A stretch of DNA of 64,000 nt from Chloroflexota bacterium. GTDB taxonomy: Bacteria > Chloroflexota > UBA11872 > VXOZ01. The notes below the pieces were generated by a model. It was not told the origin of the DNA. It saw only the letters and a program-made list of their open reading frames with translations, and ran no database searches. Of this stretch, positions 7,775 through 16,427 are shown piece by piece (the stretch's first letter is position 1; the number at the start of each line of letters is the position of its first letter). The position numbers were made by a program, and so were the translations under genes. The stretch is taken from the NCBI GenBank assembly GCA_958295775.1, contig CATQHC010000005.1, forward strand, positions 124,001 to 188,000, in the 5' to 3' direction.

Positions 7775-8815
7775 ATGGCTACAGAATCTACCGTCTCTGA
7801 ACTGCACCGCTCATCCCTTGTCATCGATTCCCACAATGATGCAATTGTGGCCTACCTGATCCGCAAAGGGGAAAGTATCGCCGGGCCGGAGGCGCCGGCT
7901 CGCTCGGAGCCGGAGAGCGTCGTGACGTTCTTGCGGGGTTCGCTGATGCCCGGCACGCGCGAGATGCAGGTCAACCTGCCTAAGTTGCGGGCAGGCGGCA
8001 TCGACGTGGTCTACTGCGCCGTGGACGTTACCCGTGTCTGGGGCAATCACCTGCTGTACGCCATGGATGCCTTTGGCTGGTTTCTGGCGGAGGTGGACGC
8101 CCATGCCGACCAGATTGCCGTGGCGACCACAGCAGATGAGATTGAATCCATTGCGGCGAGCGGTCGGATCGCCGCCGTGCTCACCATCGAGAACTCCGAG
8201 GTGCTGGAACGCAGCCTCTGGGTGCTGCCCATGCTCCATCGTCTCGGCGTGCGTTCCATGACGCTGACCTGGAGCTACCGCGCCCACGCCGCCGATGGCG
8301 CGTTCGAAAATGTGACCGGCGGCGGCCTGACTCACTTTGGGCGCGACTTGGTGCGCCATATGAACGAACTCGGCATGATCGTGGACATCTCGCATATCAG
8401 CGATCAAGGTTTTTGGGACGTGATGGAGGTCACGACCGCGCCCATCATCGGCTCCCACAACGCCTGCCGCGCCCTTTGCGAGCATCCGCGCAACCTGACC
8501 GATGACCAGATTCGGGCCGTGGCCGACAACGGCGGCGTGATCGGCGTGACCTATGTGCCCGCGTTCGTGGATGAGGACGAAAGCAAGCGCACACTGGAAC
8601 GGCTGCTCGACCACTTCGACCACATCGCTCAGGTCGGCGGCACGGACTGCATTGGCCTGGGATCGGATTTCGACGGCGGCGGCGACATGCTGAAGGATGC
8701 CACCGTGGTGCCGCAGATTACCGAGGGCTTACTGGCCCGCGGCTGGCAGGAAGATGACCTGCGCAAAATGCTCGGCCTCAACCACTTGCGCGTCTTCCGC
8801 CAAGTGTGTGGGTAA
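7775..8815 (+). CDS. Membrane-dipeptidase family (M19) zinc peptidase
   Basis: A 346-residue amidohydrolase-fold enzyme of peptidase family M19 (renal dipeptidase type), which cleaves dipeptides, often with a D-residue at the C-terminal side. Zinc-site motifs are seen in order: VIDSHNDAI (residues 19-27, HxD), VLTIENSEV (bridging Glu), DISHISDQGFWDV and IIGSHNACRALCEHPRNL (two His), and GLGSDFDGG near residue 290 (Asp). No signal sequence is present, so it is cytoplasmic. ATAAGGAG precedes the ATG. It stands between unrelated genes and is probably its own transcript. Confidence 0.92.
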   Translation: MATESTVSELHRSSLVIDSHNDAIVAYLIRKGESIAGPEAPARSEPESVVTFLRGSLMPGTREMQVNLPKLRAGGIDVVYCAVDVTRVWGNHLLYAMDAFGWFLAEVDAHADQIAVATTADEIESIAASGRIAAVLTIENSEVLERSLWVLPMLHRLGVRSMTLTWSYRAHAADGAFENVTGGGLTHFGRDLVRHMNELGMIVDISHISDQGFWDVMEVTTAPIIGSHNACRALCEHPRNLTDDQIRAVADNGGVIGVTYVPAFVDEDESKRTLERLLDHFDHIAQVGGTDCIGLGSDFDGGGDMLKDATVVPQITEGLLARGWQEDDLRKMLGLNHLRVFRQVCG

Positions 8816-8950
8816 GCATACAGAATTGCCGCAGCGGCTGTGCTAATCTGGAGGCGTGGAGTTCTGTTTTCCACACGAACAGTGACGAGATGTGGCTCGG
8901 GCACACTTGAACAGCAATTGCGGCGATTGTGCATGTAGAGGATTAACGCA

Positions 8951-9619
8951 ATGGAACTCGGACGATTCCTTTCAGGACTTGGCAGACAAAGAGATGACGA
9001 CCCGACGATGCCGGAGAGCGTACGCGAAGAGGCGGCCGACGCACTGGATGCCCGGCCCTCAGACCGGTCACGGGTGCCGCCGGGACAGTGGGTAACGCGC
9101 GGCTGGCCGGTGCTTACGTACGGGTCAACGCCGCGCTTCGATCCCGCTAGGTGGGACCTCCGCATTGTCGGATTGGTGGAAAATCCAATCACCTGGGACT
9201 ACGAGACGTTCATGGGCCTCTCCACGAAGAAGGTGCTCTGCGACATCCACTGCGTCACCACGTGGAGTTTGCTCGACAGCGTGTTCGAGGGCGTGCCGGC
9301 CCTCTACGTTGCGGAACAGGCCCAGATCAGGCCCGACGCAACCCACGTGATCGCCCACGCCGAACAGGGCTACACCGCCAACCTGCCGCTGGCCGACTTC
9401 CTGCGCGACGACGTGCTGCTGGCGTACAAGCACAATGGCGAAAACCTGGCCCACGACCACGGCTGGCCGTTGCGTCTCATGGTCCCGCACCTATACTTCT
9501 GGAAGAGCGCCAAGTGGCTGCGGGGCTTGGAGTTCGTGAACGCTGATGCACCCGGCTTCTGGGAACAGCGCGGCTACCACATGCGCGGCGATCCCTGGAC
9601 AGAGGAGCGCTACGGGTAA
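8951..9619 (+). CDS. Sulfite-oxidase-like molybdopterin protein
   Basis: A 222-residue protein of the sulfite oxidase / MsrP (YedY) molybdopterin fold. The fold's core starts at WDLRIVGLVENPITWDYE, and the molybdenum-ligand Cys is in DIHCVTTWS at about residue 100. The lower part VPHLYFWKSAKWLRGLEF is also typical. There is no Tat signal, no haem domain and no C-terminal dimerisation domain, so this is the short cytoplasmic version found in many bacteria; its substrate is unknown. The first 40 residues are charged and probably disordered. The ribosome binding site is weak, GAGGATTAACGCA before ATG. Confidence 0.85.
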   Translation: MELGRFLSGLGRQRDDDPTMPESVREEAADALDARPSDRSRVPPGQWVTRGWPVLTYGSTPRFDPARWDLRIVGLVENPITWDYETFMGLSTKKVLCDIHCVTTWSLLDSVFEGVPALYVAEQAQIRPDATHVIAHAEQGYTANLPLADFLRDDVLLAYKHNGENLAHDHGWPLRLMVPHLYFWKSAKWLRGLEFVNADAPGFWEQRGYHMRGDPWTEERYG

Positions 9620-9680
9620 GGCGGACATTTGGTAATGGAGGCAGCCGAGGCGAATAGCTGCAGGTGTAGGTTGTCTCGCT

Positions 9681-9708
9681 CCGGTAGCGCAGGTTTGCAA
9701 CCTGCGCC
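9681..9708. repeat. Family E palindrome, copy 1
   Basis: CCGGTAGCGCAGGTTTGCAACCTGCGC; the core GCGCAGGTT-TGC-AACCTGCGC is a perfect stem. The same 27 bases occur at 36600. Confidence 0.8.
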
Positions 9709-9767
9709 CGGATGTCCCAGATGAATGGCGAGGGCAAAGCGTCGTCTAACGGTATTGAACAGGTGTT

Positions 9768-9795
9768 GTAGGGGCACGATATATCGTGCCCCTAC
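9768..9795. repeat. Family A 28-bp perfect palindrome (centre TATATA)
   Basis: Half-site GTAGGGGCACGATA followed by its exact reverse complement. Five other members lie at 24046, 28732, 48549, 56891 and 58657. This copy ends 44 bases before the epimerase start codon. Confidence 0.85.
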
Positions 9796-9839
9796 GTGCG
9801 TCGAACGGAAATTCGGGAGAAATTCTCAAAGGAACTGAA

Positions 9840-10673
9840 ATGACGAATACAAGCTGCTCGACGGCACTCTTCAAGGACCGCGAACTGACTGCCGCTCTCG
9901 ATGCTATCGCGGAAGTCGGCTTTCCCCAAGCTGAGTTAAACGTGCGAGAGCCGCATGTCTATGGGGCGGACGCGCAAGAGCAGCAGCGCCTCATAAACCT
10001 ATTTGCTTCGCACTCTGTTCAGGCAAGAACGATGCACGCGCCGTCGGGCCGCTCAATTCTGGGGACTCTGGACCAGGAGTGGCACCAGGAAAGCGTTGAC
10101 ATCCTGGCTCCACATATACGCATGGCCGGCAATCTCGGTCTCACCGAAGTGGTGATTCATCCTATCCCCAGCCGTACGCTGGTGCCCGATGACGCGGATC
10201 CCACGCTGCGCCAGCGGATGGAGGATGGCATTCGACGTTCGCTCGACGCGCTGCTGCCCACTATCGAGGAGGCCGGCGTCCGGGTGACGCTGGAAAACCT
10301 GCCGTATCCGGACTATCCGCTCAACAACATGGGTGACTTGCGGTCGGTGATTGAGCCCTATCCCAGCGCTTCCGTGGGGCTGATCTTAGACTTCGGGCAT
10401 GCCGGCAGGGTCGGACGCGATCCGTCGGACGAGCTGCGCGCCGCGGGAGAGCGCCTCTGCGGCACGCACATGCACGACATCGAAGTGGGAGACGACCTGG
10501 TGGACCACCACTCGCCTGCCTTGGGCTATTTCGACTGGGCTGCCATCCGCCGCACGTTTGACGAAATTGGCTACCAGGGCCCGTGGACCATGGAGGTCAG
10601 TAAGACCAGCCGCGAGGAAAGCCTGGAAGAACTGGCCACGGAAATCGCTCACTGGCTGGCTGGTTGGCTTTAG
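9840..10673 (+). CDS. Sugar phosphate isomerase/epimerase, TIM barrel
   Basis: A 277-residue xylose-isomerase-like TIM barrel. Ligand-bearing stretches: VVIHPIPSRT (His, about 104), VTLENLPYPD (Glu, about 150), LILDFGHAGRVG (Asp/His, about 184), GTHMHDIEVGDD (His, about 213) and TMEVSK (Glu, about 250). The start is placed at ATG 9840, preceded by AAAGGAACTGA; an in-frame ATG at 9786 would begin inside the family A palindrome and has no binding site. It is paralogous in fold to the genes at 3907 and 36689 but not closely alike. Substrate unknown. Confidence 0.83.
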   Translation: MTNTSCSTALFKDRELTAALDAIAEVGFPQAELNVREPHVYGADAQEQQRLINLFASHSVQARTMHAPSGRSILGTLDQEWHQESVDILAPHIRMAGNLGLTEVVIHPIPSRTLVPDDADPTLRQRMEDGIRRSLDALLPTIEEAGVRVTLENLPYPDYPLNNMGDLRSVIEPYPSASVGLILDFGHAGRVGRDPSDELRAAGERLCGTHMHDIEVGDDLVDHHSPALGYFDWAAIRRTFDEIGYQGPWTMEVSKTSREESLEELATEIAHWLAGWL

Positions 10674-10917
10674 TAAGCCTGGCTGCCTGCGATGCAACTG
10701 TTGCGCCTTGTCACCCCTGCCGCTGCCCTCTGGTATGGGTTTCGCGGCACTGGGCGCGCTAGTCTCCGTACAGTAGCCCAGCAGTCAAAGTGCGAGGACC
10801 TGAAACTGGCTACACTGTAAGGTCACGACTCTTCGTGCCCCTCTACGTCGCGCAGGGTGACGAATCCTCACGAATCCGCAGAATTCAGCGCATGCGAACG
10901 CCGGCAATTGCCCCTGT

Positions 10918-11952
10918 CTATTTCTCTTCTTGCCGCCATTGGTTGAGCATCTCCGCGCCTACCGTGCCTTCGAAGACGTGGCCCTTGTCGAATTGGTGCA
11001 CGGTGAGATTGTCCGGCATGCCGGCAGCGGCGTAGGCCTTGCGGATGCGGGTGAGGCCGCGTTCGGCCCACTCGTGGGGGATGAGCTTATCCTGCAGGCC
11101 CCACTCGATGACCATCGGGCGCGGCGCGATCAGCGAAAAGATCTCCGGCGTGTCGCCGTAGAGCAACAGGCTGGGAATAAGCTGCGAGCCGCACTGTTTT
11201 AAGTTCTGGAAGCGTTCCTGGTACATGTTAAGGCAACCGGAGGGCACGCAGACCTTGATGCGTGGGTCCATGGCGCTGATCATCATCGTCATGCGTCCGC
11301 CATAGGAAAGGCCCGCCGCCGCGAGCATTTCGGATTCCACGTACGGCAGCGATTGCAGCACATCCAGCGCCGCGTGCAAATCGCAGAGTTGGTAGCCCAC
11401 TACCGTGCGGCCCAGCAGGGTGGCGGCCATGTAGTTGCGGCAGCAGTAGTCGGGCTTGGGATCGGGGTAGTGCGGCTGGCGCTCGCCAAAGCCGCGCTGG
11501 TCGGGCGCGAGCACCACGTAGCCCTGTTCGGCAAAGCGATGGCCGAAGTCGTATTGGGCGCGCTTTATGTCTGCTAGGCGTTCCGGCGTATCCGCGATGC
11601 CGACGACACTGTCTTTCCCGAACTGGCCGTGCCCGTGCAGACACAGGATCGCGGCTGACTTCTGCGCTGCAGATACACCTTTTGGCACCAGGAGATAGGC
11701 CGGGACCCAGACGTCCCGCTCGGTCTGGTAACGAATCTTGTGGCGAACGTATGAGCCGCAGTCCACTTCCTCTTCATACTCTACCTTGAGCGCGGCGCGC
11801 TCCGGCAGGATGCCCAGCAGGCTCAGCACCTTGGCGCGGAAGCGCTCCTGCCAGTCGCGGAGCTCCTCGGTGGTGGCGCCGTTGAAGAGCATAGTGGGTT
11901 CCGCTTCATCAACGTGCTGGGAGAGGTCGTATTCAAAGGCGAGCGGGCGCAT
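10918..11952 (-). CDS. Alpha/beta hydrolase, acetyl-esterase / dienelactone-hydrolase type
   Basis: A 344-residue cytoplasmic alpha/beta hydrolase resembling bacterial acetyl-xylan-esterase-like proteins. Seen in order: the oxyanion-loop motif LCLHGHGQFGK (about 108), APDQRGFGER (about 160), the nucleophile elbow GLSYGGRMTM (Ser about 219), and PRPMVIEWGLQDKLIP and FDKGHVFEG near the C terminus (acid and catalytic His). The ATG at 11952 is chosen because AAGGAGG lies eight bases before it; longer in-frame starts at 11991 and 12081 lack this. It is divergent from its left neighbours. A deacylating role on sugar esters is likely but not shown. Confidence 0.85.
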   Translation of the reverse strand: MRPLAFEYDLSQHVDEAEPTMLFNGATTEELRDWQERFRAKVLSLLGILPERAALKVEYEEEVDCGSYVRHKIRYQTERDVWVPAYLLVPKGVSAAQKSAAILCLHGHGQFGKDSVVGIADTPERLADIKRAQYDFGHRFAEQGYVVLAPDQRGFGERQPHYPDPKPDYCCRNYMAATLLGRTVVGYQLCDLHAALDVLQSLPYVESEMLAAAGLSYGGRMTMMISAMDPRIKVCVPSGCLNMYQERFQNLKQCGSQLIPSLLLYGDTPEIFSLIAPRPMVIEWGLQDKLIPHEWAERGLTRIRKAYAAAGMPDNLTVHQFDKGHVFEGTVGAEMLNQWRQEEK

Positions 11953-12256
11953 AGTGGATGCCTCCTTGTGTGGGAAGGTTGACGTATTCATGGGCGTGCC
12001 TCGATTCAGTATATATGCCCGCTTGCTAAGGAAACGGTAGTACCAGGAACTTCCTAGCCAGAATGAGAGGTGAAAGGCCATTCGACCAAGGTCAAGCTGC
12101 CGGCACTAAGCCCATAGGTAGCATCCATGACGGACTACACCTATGCTTGCCGTGGGACGAAATTAGTGAGCGGAGGAGCGCAGCGTTACTTAATCGAAAT
12201 GCCGGCTCAGGACGAGATTAGGCGCCGCAAACCACAGTGAGAGCGAGACTGGATTC

Positions 12257-13290
12257 TCTAGACTCACAAACGAAGTGCAACACTTTGCTAAGGTGTTGCC
12301 ATGGGAAAGAGATACACGCATTTTACCATTGAAGAGCGGTGTGAAGTGGCCAGACTTCTCGCCGCGGGGCAGTCGCAGCGGAAAATTGCTACAGCTCTGG
12401 ATCGCGCGCCATCGACCATTACGCGGGAGGTAATACGCAATGGGTCCGGGAAGCAGGGGTATCAGGCGAGATATGCCCAGGAACAGGCGTTGGCGCGGCG
12501 TTGGGGCGGCGGCAAGCTGGAGCGAGATGCTGCCTTGCGGGAGGTGGTGCTGGGATACTTGCGAGCTGGCTGGTCGCCGGAGCAGGTATCCGGACGCTTG
12601 GCGCGGGACGCCAGCGGCCCGGTCATCTCCCACGAGACCATCTATCGCTTTATCTACGCGCAAATGGCACGCACCAAGGACTACACGTGGCGGCACTACC
12701 TGCCGCGGGGCAAGTCCAAACGCGGCTGGCGGGGGCGCAGAGGCGGCAGTCCGGCCTCGTTCATTGCCCAGCGCCGACCGCTGGCAGAACGGCCCCAGAC
12801 GGCGGCAGACCGCCAATCCCCCGGTCATTGGGAGGTGGACCTGATGCTCTTTCGCACCTACGGCCAAGCCGTCTTGACCTTGCACGAGCGCCACTCGCGC
12901 TTGCTCATCGCCACGCGACCGCCCGGCAAGGCCGCCGAACCTATCGCCACTGCCATGCACGACCTGTTCGCTTCCTTGCCTCCAGAGTGGCGTCAAACCG
13001 CCACCTTCGACAACGGCACCGAGTTCGCGCGCCACTACCGCCTCCATGACCTGGGGATGCAGACCTTCTTCTGCGACACCCACTCTCCCTGGCAGAAAGG
13101 CGGCATCGAAAATGCTATCGGGCGCCTGCGGCGCGGGCTGCCGCGCAAGACCGATCTGGCGACCGTAACCGAGGAACGCTTTGCGCAACTCGTGCAGGCC
13201 TACAACCACACCCCGCGCAAGTGTCTTGACTACCAAACGCCAGCAGAAGTATTCATGAACCAAGTGTTGCACTTGAAATGTGAGTCCACC
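12257..13290 (+). mobile_element. IS30-family insertion sequence, copy 1 (1034 bp)
   Basis: Flanked by GGATTC (12251-12256) and TTCCCGCG (13291 on), giving a 3-base TTC duplication if it entered a family C palindrome. Terminal inverted repeats share GACTCACA and AAGTGCAACACTT, separated by four mismatches (left 12261-12285, right near 13262-13286). Copy 2 at 61529-62562 has the same length and appears identical by eye. Only one gene, the transposase, is inside. Confidence 0.9.
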
Positions 13291-13311
13291 TTCCCGCGTG
13301 CGCGGGAATGA
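12301..13311 (+). CDS. IS30-family transposase
   Basis: A 336-residue DDE transposase. The N-terminal helix-turn-helix region (HFTIEERCEVARLLAAGQS, about 7-25) is followed by an IS30-type HTH and the catalytic core: Asp in HWEVDLM (about 181), Asp in TFDNGTEF (about 239) and Glu in GGIENAIGRLRRG (about 271). It lacks a stop codon inside the element. Codons 1-330 lie within the insertion sequence; the last six residues, FPRARE, and the TGA are read from the flanking palindrome. The encoded protein is identical to copy 2 except for the last residue (Glu here, Ala there), which is outside the element. It looks intact, so recent movement is likely. Confidence 0.93.
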   Translation: MGKRYTHFTIEERCEVARLLAAGQSQRKIATALDRAPSTITREVIRNGSGKQGYQARYAQEQALARRWGGGKLERDAALREVVLGYLRAGWSPEQVSGRLARDASGPVISHETIYRFIYAQMARTKDYTWRHYLPRGKSKRGWRGRRGGSPASFIAQRRPLAERPQTAADRQSPGHWEVDLMLFRTYGQAVLTLHERHSRLLIATRPPGKAAEPIATAMHDLFASLPPEWRQTATFDNGTEFARHYRLHDLGMQTFFCDTHSPWQKGGIENAIGRLRRGLPRKTDLATVTEERFAQLVQAYNHTPRKCLDYQTPAEVFMNQVLHLKCESTFPRARE

Positions 13312-13334
13312 CGTATTGAGGTGATCTCTTCTTT

Positions 13335-13361
13335 GTAGCGCGGGGGCTTGTCCCCCGCTCT
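13335..13361. repeat. Family B intergenic palindrome
   Basis: GTAGCGCGGGGGCTTGTCCCCCGCTC, the same as the copies at 3602 and 61255. It lies 24 bases after the transposase stop. Confidence 0.8.
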
Positions 13362-13415
13362 TAGGAGAGTGAGCACGCCAACACACTGTTCGTTAGATAG
13401 CTGTCAAACTGTCAA

Positions 13416-13444
13416 GATGGATTCCCGCTCTCTCGGGAATGACT
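13416..13444. repeat. Family C intergenic palindrome
   Basis: GATGGATTCCCG-CTCTCT-CGGGAATGACTG. The palindromic arms ATTCCCG/CGGGAAT are intact. The rest of 13312-13608 holds no gene. Confidence 0.75.
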
Positions 13445-13608
13445 GATGATGAGACACTCGCGTTACCCTCTCACCTTCGCTCATCTGTAGGCCTTCTTCA
13501 ACATACAAATGACGGGCAATTCGCTCGCAGTCTACTGCGAAACCTGACTCTTGGTGGGAATTGAAGAAGTGATGCTTTTGGCGGAATATCCGTGCGGCCT
13601 ACACGCCG

Positions 13609-15861
13609 TCAGGCTAGCGATTCTTTCATCTCCGCCGGTTCGGCGATGTTGGTGGGAGTGGGTCGCGCGCCAAAGTCGCGCCAGCCCCAGTCCACGTGTA
13701 TTCGGGGCAAGTCGAATTCGTAGTACCAGCGAATGCTGACCGGCCAGCCGTCGCGAGCGTAGAACGCGTAGAACAACGCCGCGCGGCCCGGGGCTTCTGC
13801 CAAGAGTCCCACCGGCGTCAAGTCTCGGAATAGCGCCGGGTCTTCTTCGATCTCCAAGTATGTCATGAGATCGGCTTGATATTGCTCGGCAGCGTTGGGC
13901 CGGAGCAGCGAAAGGTCCACCGGCTCGTGGGCGTTCCAGAGCGGCAGGCTGGGACTAGGCGCGGCGCTGCCGTCGGCGCAGGAAACCCATACCGGCGTGC
14001 TCCACGCGTACTCGCCGTCGCTCTGGCGGAGGCGCACATAATACGCGCCTTCGCCCAGGGGTTGCTCGTCAGTGTGGTACAGCGTGGCATCCAACGTGCT
14101 GGGAAACCACGCTGCCAGGCAGCGGTTGCCTCTGATCAAGTCCACCCGCTCGATTTGGGCGCAGGCGTGGGCACGAATGTGCACGTCTACTACTCCGTCA
14201 GACTCGATGATGCTCCCGGCAGGTTCGCCGTTTGCGCTCACGTCCAGGATGATGCGCGCGCCGGTCGTGGCGAAAGTGCGGCGGTCACGGATAGCTTGCC
14301 AAATGGCCTCCCGCTCGCAGGCGGCGGCGAAAACTCCGGCTGCCTGCCCGCTGCCAAACGCCGTATCGCGGATGTTGAGTTCGTGGTTGAAGCGTCCCCG
14401 GAAACAATGCGCTGCCATGGGCGCGCCGAGCGTGGGCAGGTGCACGTCGCTGGAGCCGATGACCGCCGGATGGTAGCCGTGGCGGAGCGCCCGCTGCAGT
14501 ACCCATTCGAACGCGCCGTGGCCGCTGGTGATCTCCAGCAGCGGCGCTTCTTTGGTGGGATATGCCGTCCAGTTGGGCGGGCCGCCGCCGATGTGGGCTT
14601 CCAAGAGCACGTCAGCGCGTGCGCCGTAGGTCGCCATCACGTCGTTCATGGCAGCTTTCATTGGCAGATGGGTTGCTTCATGTCCGAGAAACACCACGTT
14701 GCGGTCGCCGCCTGTGCCGGGATGCGCCTCGTAAGCGAGAAACGGCACATACGTGCCCGGCTCGTCATTGGCGCGAAAGGCTGCCTGGTGGGCCTGCCAG
14801 ACCTCGGGACGGTCCTCGTCATTGGGCGCGGACATCGGACCCGGAGCACAGAAGTCCAGGCGGCCCACTTGCCGCGCCTGGTCATGCCGTCGAGCGGGAT
14901 GCACCTTGAAATTCGGCTCGCTCATCAGCGCGAGCGTGGTGTCGCCCCAGCTATGGCAATGCAACTCGCCCCAATACAGGCGTCTGCTCGGCTCCGGCTC
15001 GCAGCGCGTGGGATTGCTCAGCGCCTGCAGGCCGTTTCGCTCGTCCGTGGCAGTGAAACGATAGAGCCCAGGTGACGTGAGGCGCACGTCTTCGACAATC
15101 AGGATGCCCTGTTCCTGCGTCGTGAACGAGACACTTGGCGGGAGGATGTCATGTGATCCAGCGGAGCCGGCCAGGGTCACCGTGCCCCGGTACTGGTCGC
15201 ACACGTTGCGATGCCGGTCGAAGGCAATGAGATGGAGGGCGAACGGCTCATTTGGCGCGACTATCGAGGGGCCAAGCACGCGCAGCATGTCGGCGTGGGG
15301 TTCCGACGTAATCCGAACAGTCGCGGGACTGCAGGCGAGCGTGCGGTAGGTCCCGCTGCCGGTGCGGTCTACCGCGAATACGAAACTCCCAAGGGTCGTG
15401 GCGTCGTAGACCTCGCTGCCGGCGCCGCCCTGGCGGCGGTCTCCCACCCGCAGGGTGAAGCGGTCGCCCGGTGCGAGCACGCCAGCCGTCACCACCACCT
15501 GGGCAAAGCTCGGCCGGTGGGACTGGTTGAGCGAATTCACGACCAGGCGCAGGTTCGCCGCCGCATTGGATTCAAGGGTGACGTAGTCACGCCCCGGCGG
15601 GTTGTAGTCCTGGACGCGGTGCCCGAGCAGAAAGCCGAGACGCTGAAAGAGGAAGCCGCCGCCGGCCGGCACGGTTTCGCGGACGGTGACCGTAAGCTCC
15701 CAGGTGCCGACGCGACCCGCCGGGAGAGTGAGCGCCAAGCCGCGGTCTGTCGCGCCGTCGCTGCCGCGAAAGGCAACGTCGCACCGGTCGGGCTCGGCGG
15801 CGGGCACGGGTTGGATTTCGATTGACACCCGCTGGGGGATTGCACGCGCCACGGATCGCAT
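13609..15861 (-). CDS. DUF3604 family protein (PHP-like predicted metallohydrolase)
   Basis: A 750-residue protein. The N-terminal 270 residues look like beta-sandwich domains. The DUF3604 part begins with the signature YWGELHCHSWGD at about residue 293, continues with RRHDQARQVGRLDF, VPFLAYEAHPGTGGDRNVVF and LLEAHIGGGPPNW, and includes IGSSDVHLPT near residue 480. The spaced His/Asp residues suggest a PHP-type metal site, but no reaction has been established for the family to my knowledge. There is no signal peptide. The start at 15861 is uncertain because TTTAGGG sits very close to it. It is transcribed away from the tRNA region and towards IS30 copy 1. Confidence 0.8.
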   Translation of the reverse strand: MRSVARAIPQRVSIEIQPVPAAEPDRCDVAFRGSDGATDRGLALTLPAGRVGTWELTVTVRETVPAGGGFLFQRLGFLLGHRVQDYNPPGRDYVTLESNAAANLRLVVNSLNQSHRPSFAQVVVTAGVLAPGDRFTLRVGDRRQGGAGSEVYDATTLGSFVFAVDRTGSGTYRTLACSPATVRITSEPHADMLRVLGPSIVAPNEPFALHLIAFDRHRNVCDQYRGTVTLAGSAGSHDILPPSVSFTTQEQGILIVEDVRLTSPGLYRFTATDERNGLQALSNPTRCEPEPSRRLYWGELHCHSWGDTTLALMSEPNFKVHPARRHDQARQVGRLDFCAPGPMSAPNDEDRPEVWQAHQAAFRANDEPGTYVPFLAYEAHPGTGGDRNVVFLGHEATHLPMKAAMNDVMATYGARADVLLEAHIGGGPPNWTAYPTKEAPLLEITSGHGAFEWVLQRALRHGYHPAVIGSSDVHLPTLGAPMAAHCFRGRFNHELNIRDTAFGSGQAAGVFAAACEREAIWQAIRDRRTFATTGARIILDVSANGEPAGSIIESDGVVDVHIRAHACAQIERVDLIRGNRCLAAWFPSTLDATLYHTDEQPLGEGAYYVRLRQSDGEYAWSTPVWVSCADGSAAPSPSLPLWNAHEPVDLSLLRPNAAEQYQADLMTYLEIEEDPALFRDLTPVGLLAEAPGRAALFYAFYARDGWPVSIRWYYEFDLPRIHVDWGWRDFGARPTPTNIAEPAEMKESLA

Positions 15862-16015
15862 CCCTAAAGGTGAGAAGGTTTAGACCAAGAGCAGAACGCC
15901 GGAGTCGTGAGCCGCCTCGGCTCTGCTCGCTGCTATGCTTGCGAAGATGCCACATGGAGGCGGGTGCGCCATCATCATAACTGCCCGCCTTCTTTTCATT
16001 TACTTCACCAACAAT

Positions 16016-16090
16016 TGGAGCCGACGAAGGGATTCGAACCCATAGCCTGCGGTTTACAAAACCGCTGCTCTGCCATTGAGCTACGTCGGC
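16016..16090 (-). tRNA. tRNA-Thr (anticodon TGT), CCA encoded
   Basis: On the minus strand the acceptor arm GCCGACG pairs with CGTCGGC; D arm GCTC-AATGGCA-GAGC; anticodon stem GCGGT/ACCGC with loop TTTGTAA, giving anticodon TGT (Thr, ACA codons). The T loop is TTCGAAT and CCA follows. The T stem ATGGG/CCCTT contains one T-T mismatch, which is unusual but tolerated. No clear terminator is seen after it. Confidence 0.93.
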
Positions 16091-16427
16091 GTGTACTAAG
16101 GTACGAGAACCACGTACTTCGCTTGAAGACCACAAACTTCGGTCAAGGGGCGAATTTGCGACGTGAAAATGCGCCTGTGCACACACTTGAATTATAGGAG
16201 TGGCGCGGAAATAGGGTCAAGCACACAGCGGCGCCATTGCCTCAGTGCGCACCTTGTGTCAAACTCCACCATTGGGCGAATCGCGCGGAGAAAGCGCGCT
16301 TGCCGGGGCGTGCGCGGTATTGGAATTGGCTTAGCCGGCAGTAAATGCCGTCAGGGAATCAGCGAAATGAATCCCAAGGGTGTTGGCTGGTGGCTGAAGG
16401 CGTATGATAGAGAGGGAGGTTTGATTC
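16091..16427. other. Gap between tRNA-Thr and the glutamate-synthase-like operon
   Basis: No open frame here looks coding. It must hold the promoters of both the tRNA (minus strand) and the operon (plus strand). The only strong signal is GGGAGG just before the GTG at 16428. Confidence 0.5.

Noticed and set aside
12190-13386. Long open frame antisense to the IS30 transposase (also at 61225-62544)
   Set aside because: It follows from codon bias of the transposase on the other strand, has no family motif, and appears in both copies only because the element is duplicated.
13876-15075. Long plus-strand open frame opposite the DUF3604 gene
   Set aside because: The minus-strand frame has clear family motifs; the plus frame is low-complexity Arg/Ala-rich and has no binding site.
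15945-16000. Terminator for tRNA-Thr
   Set aside because: AGGCGGG...CCCGCCT has a loop of more than 20 bases and its T-rich tail is on the wrong strand for the tRNA.
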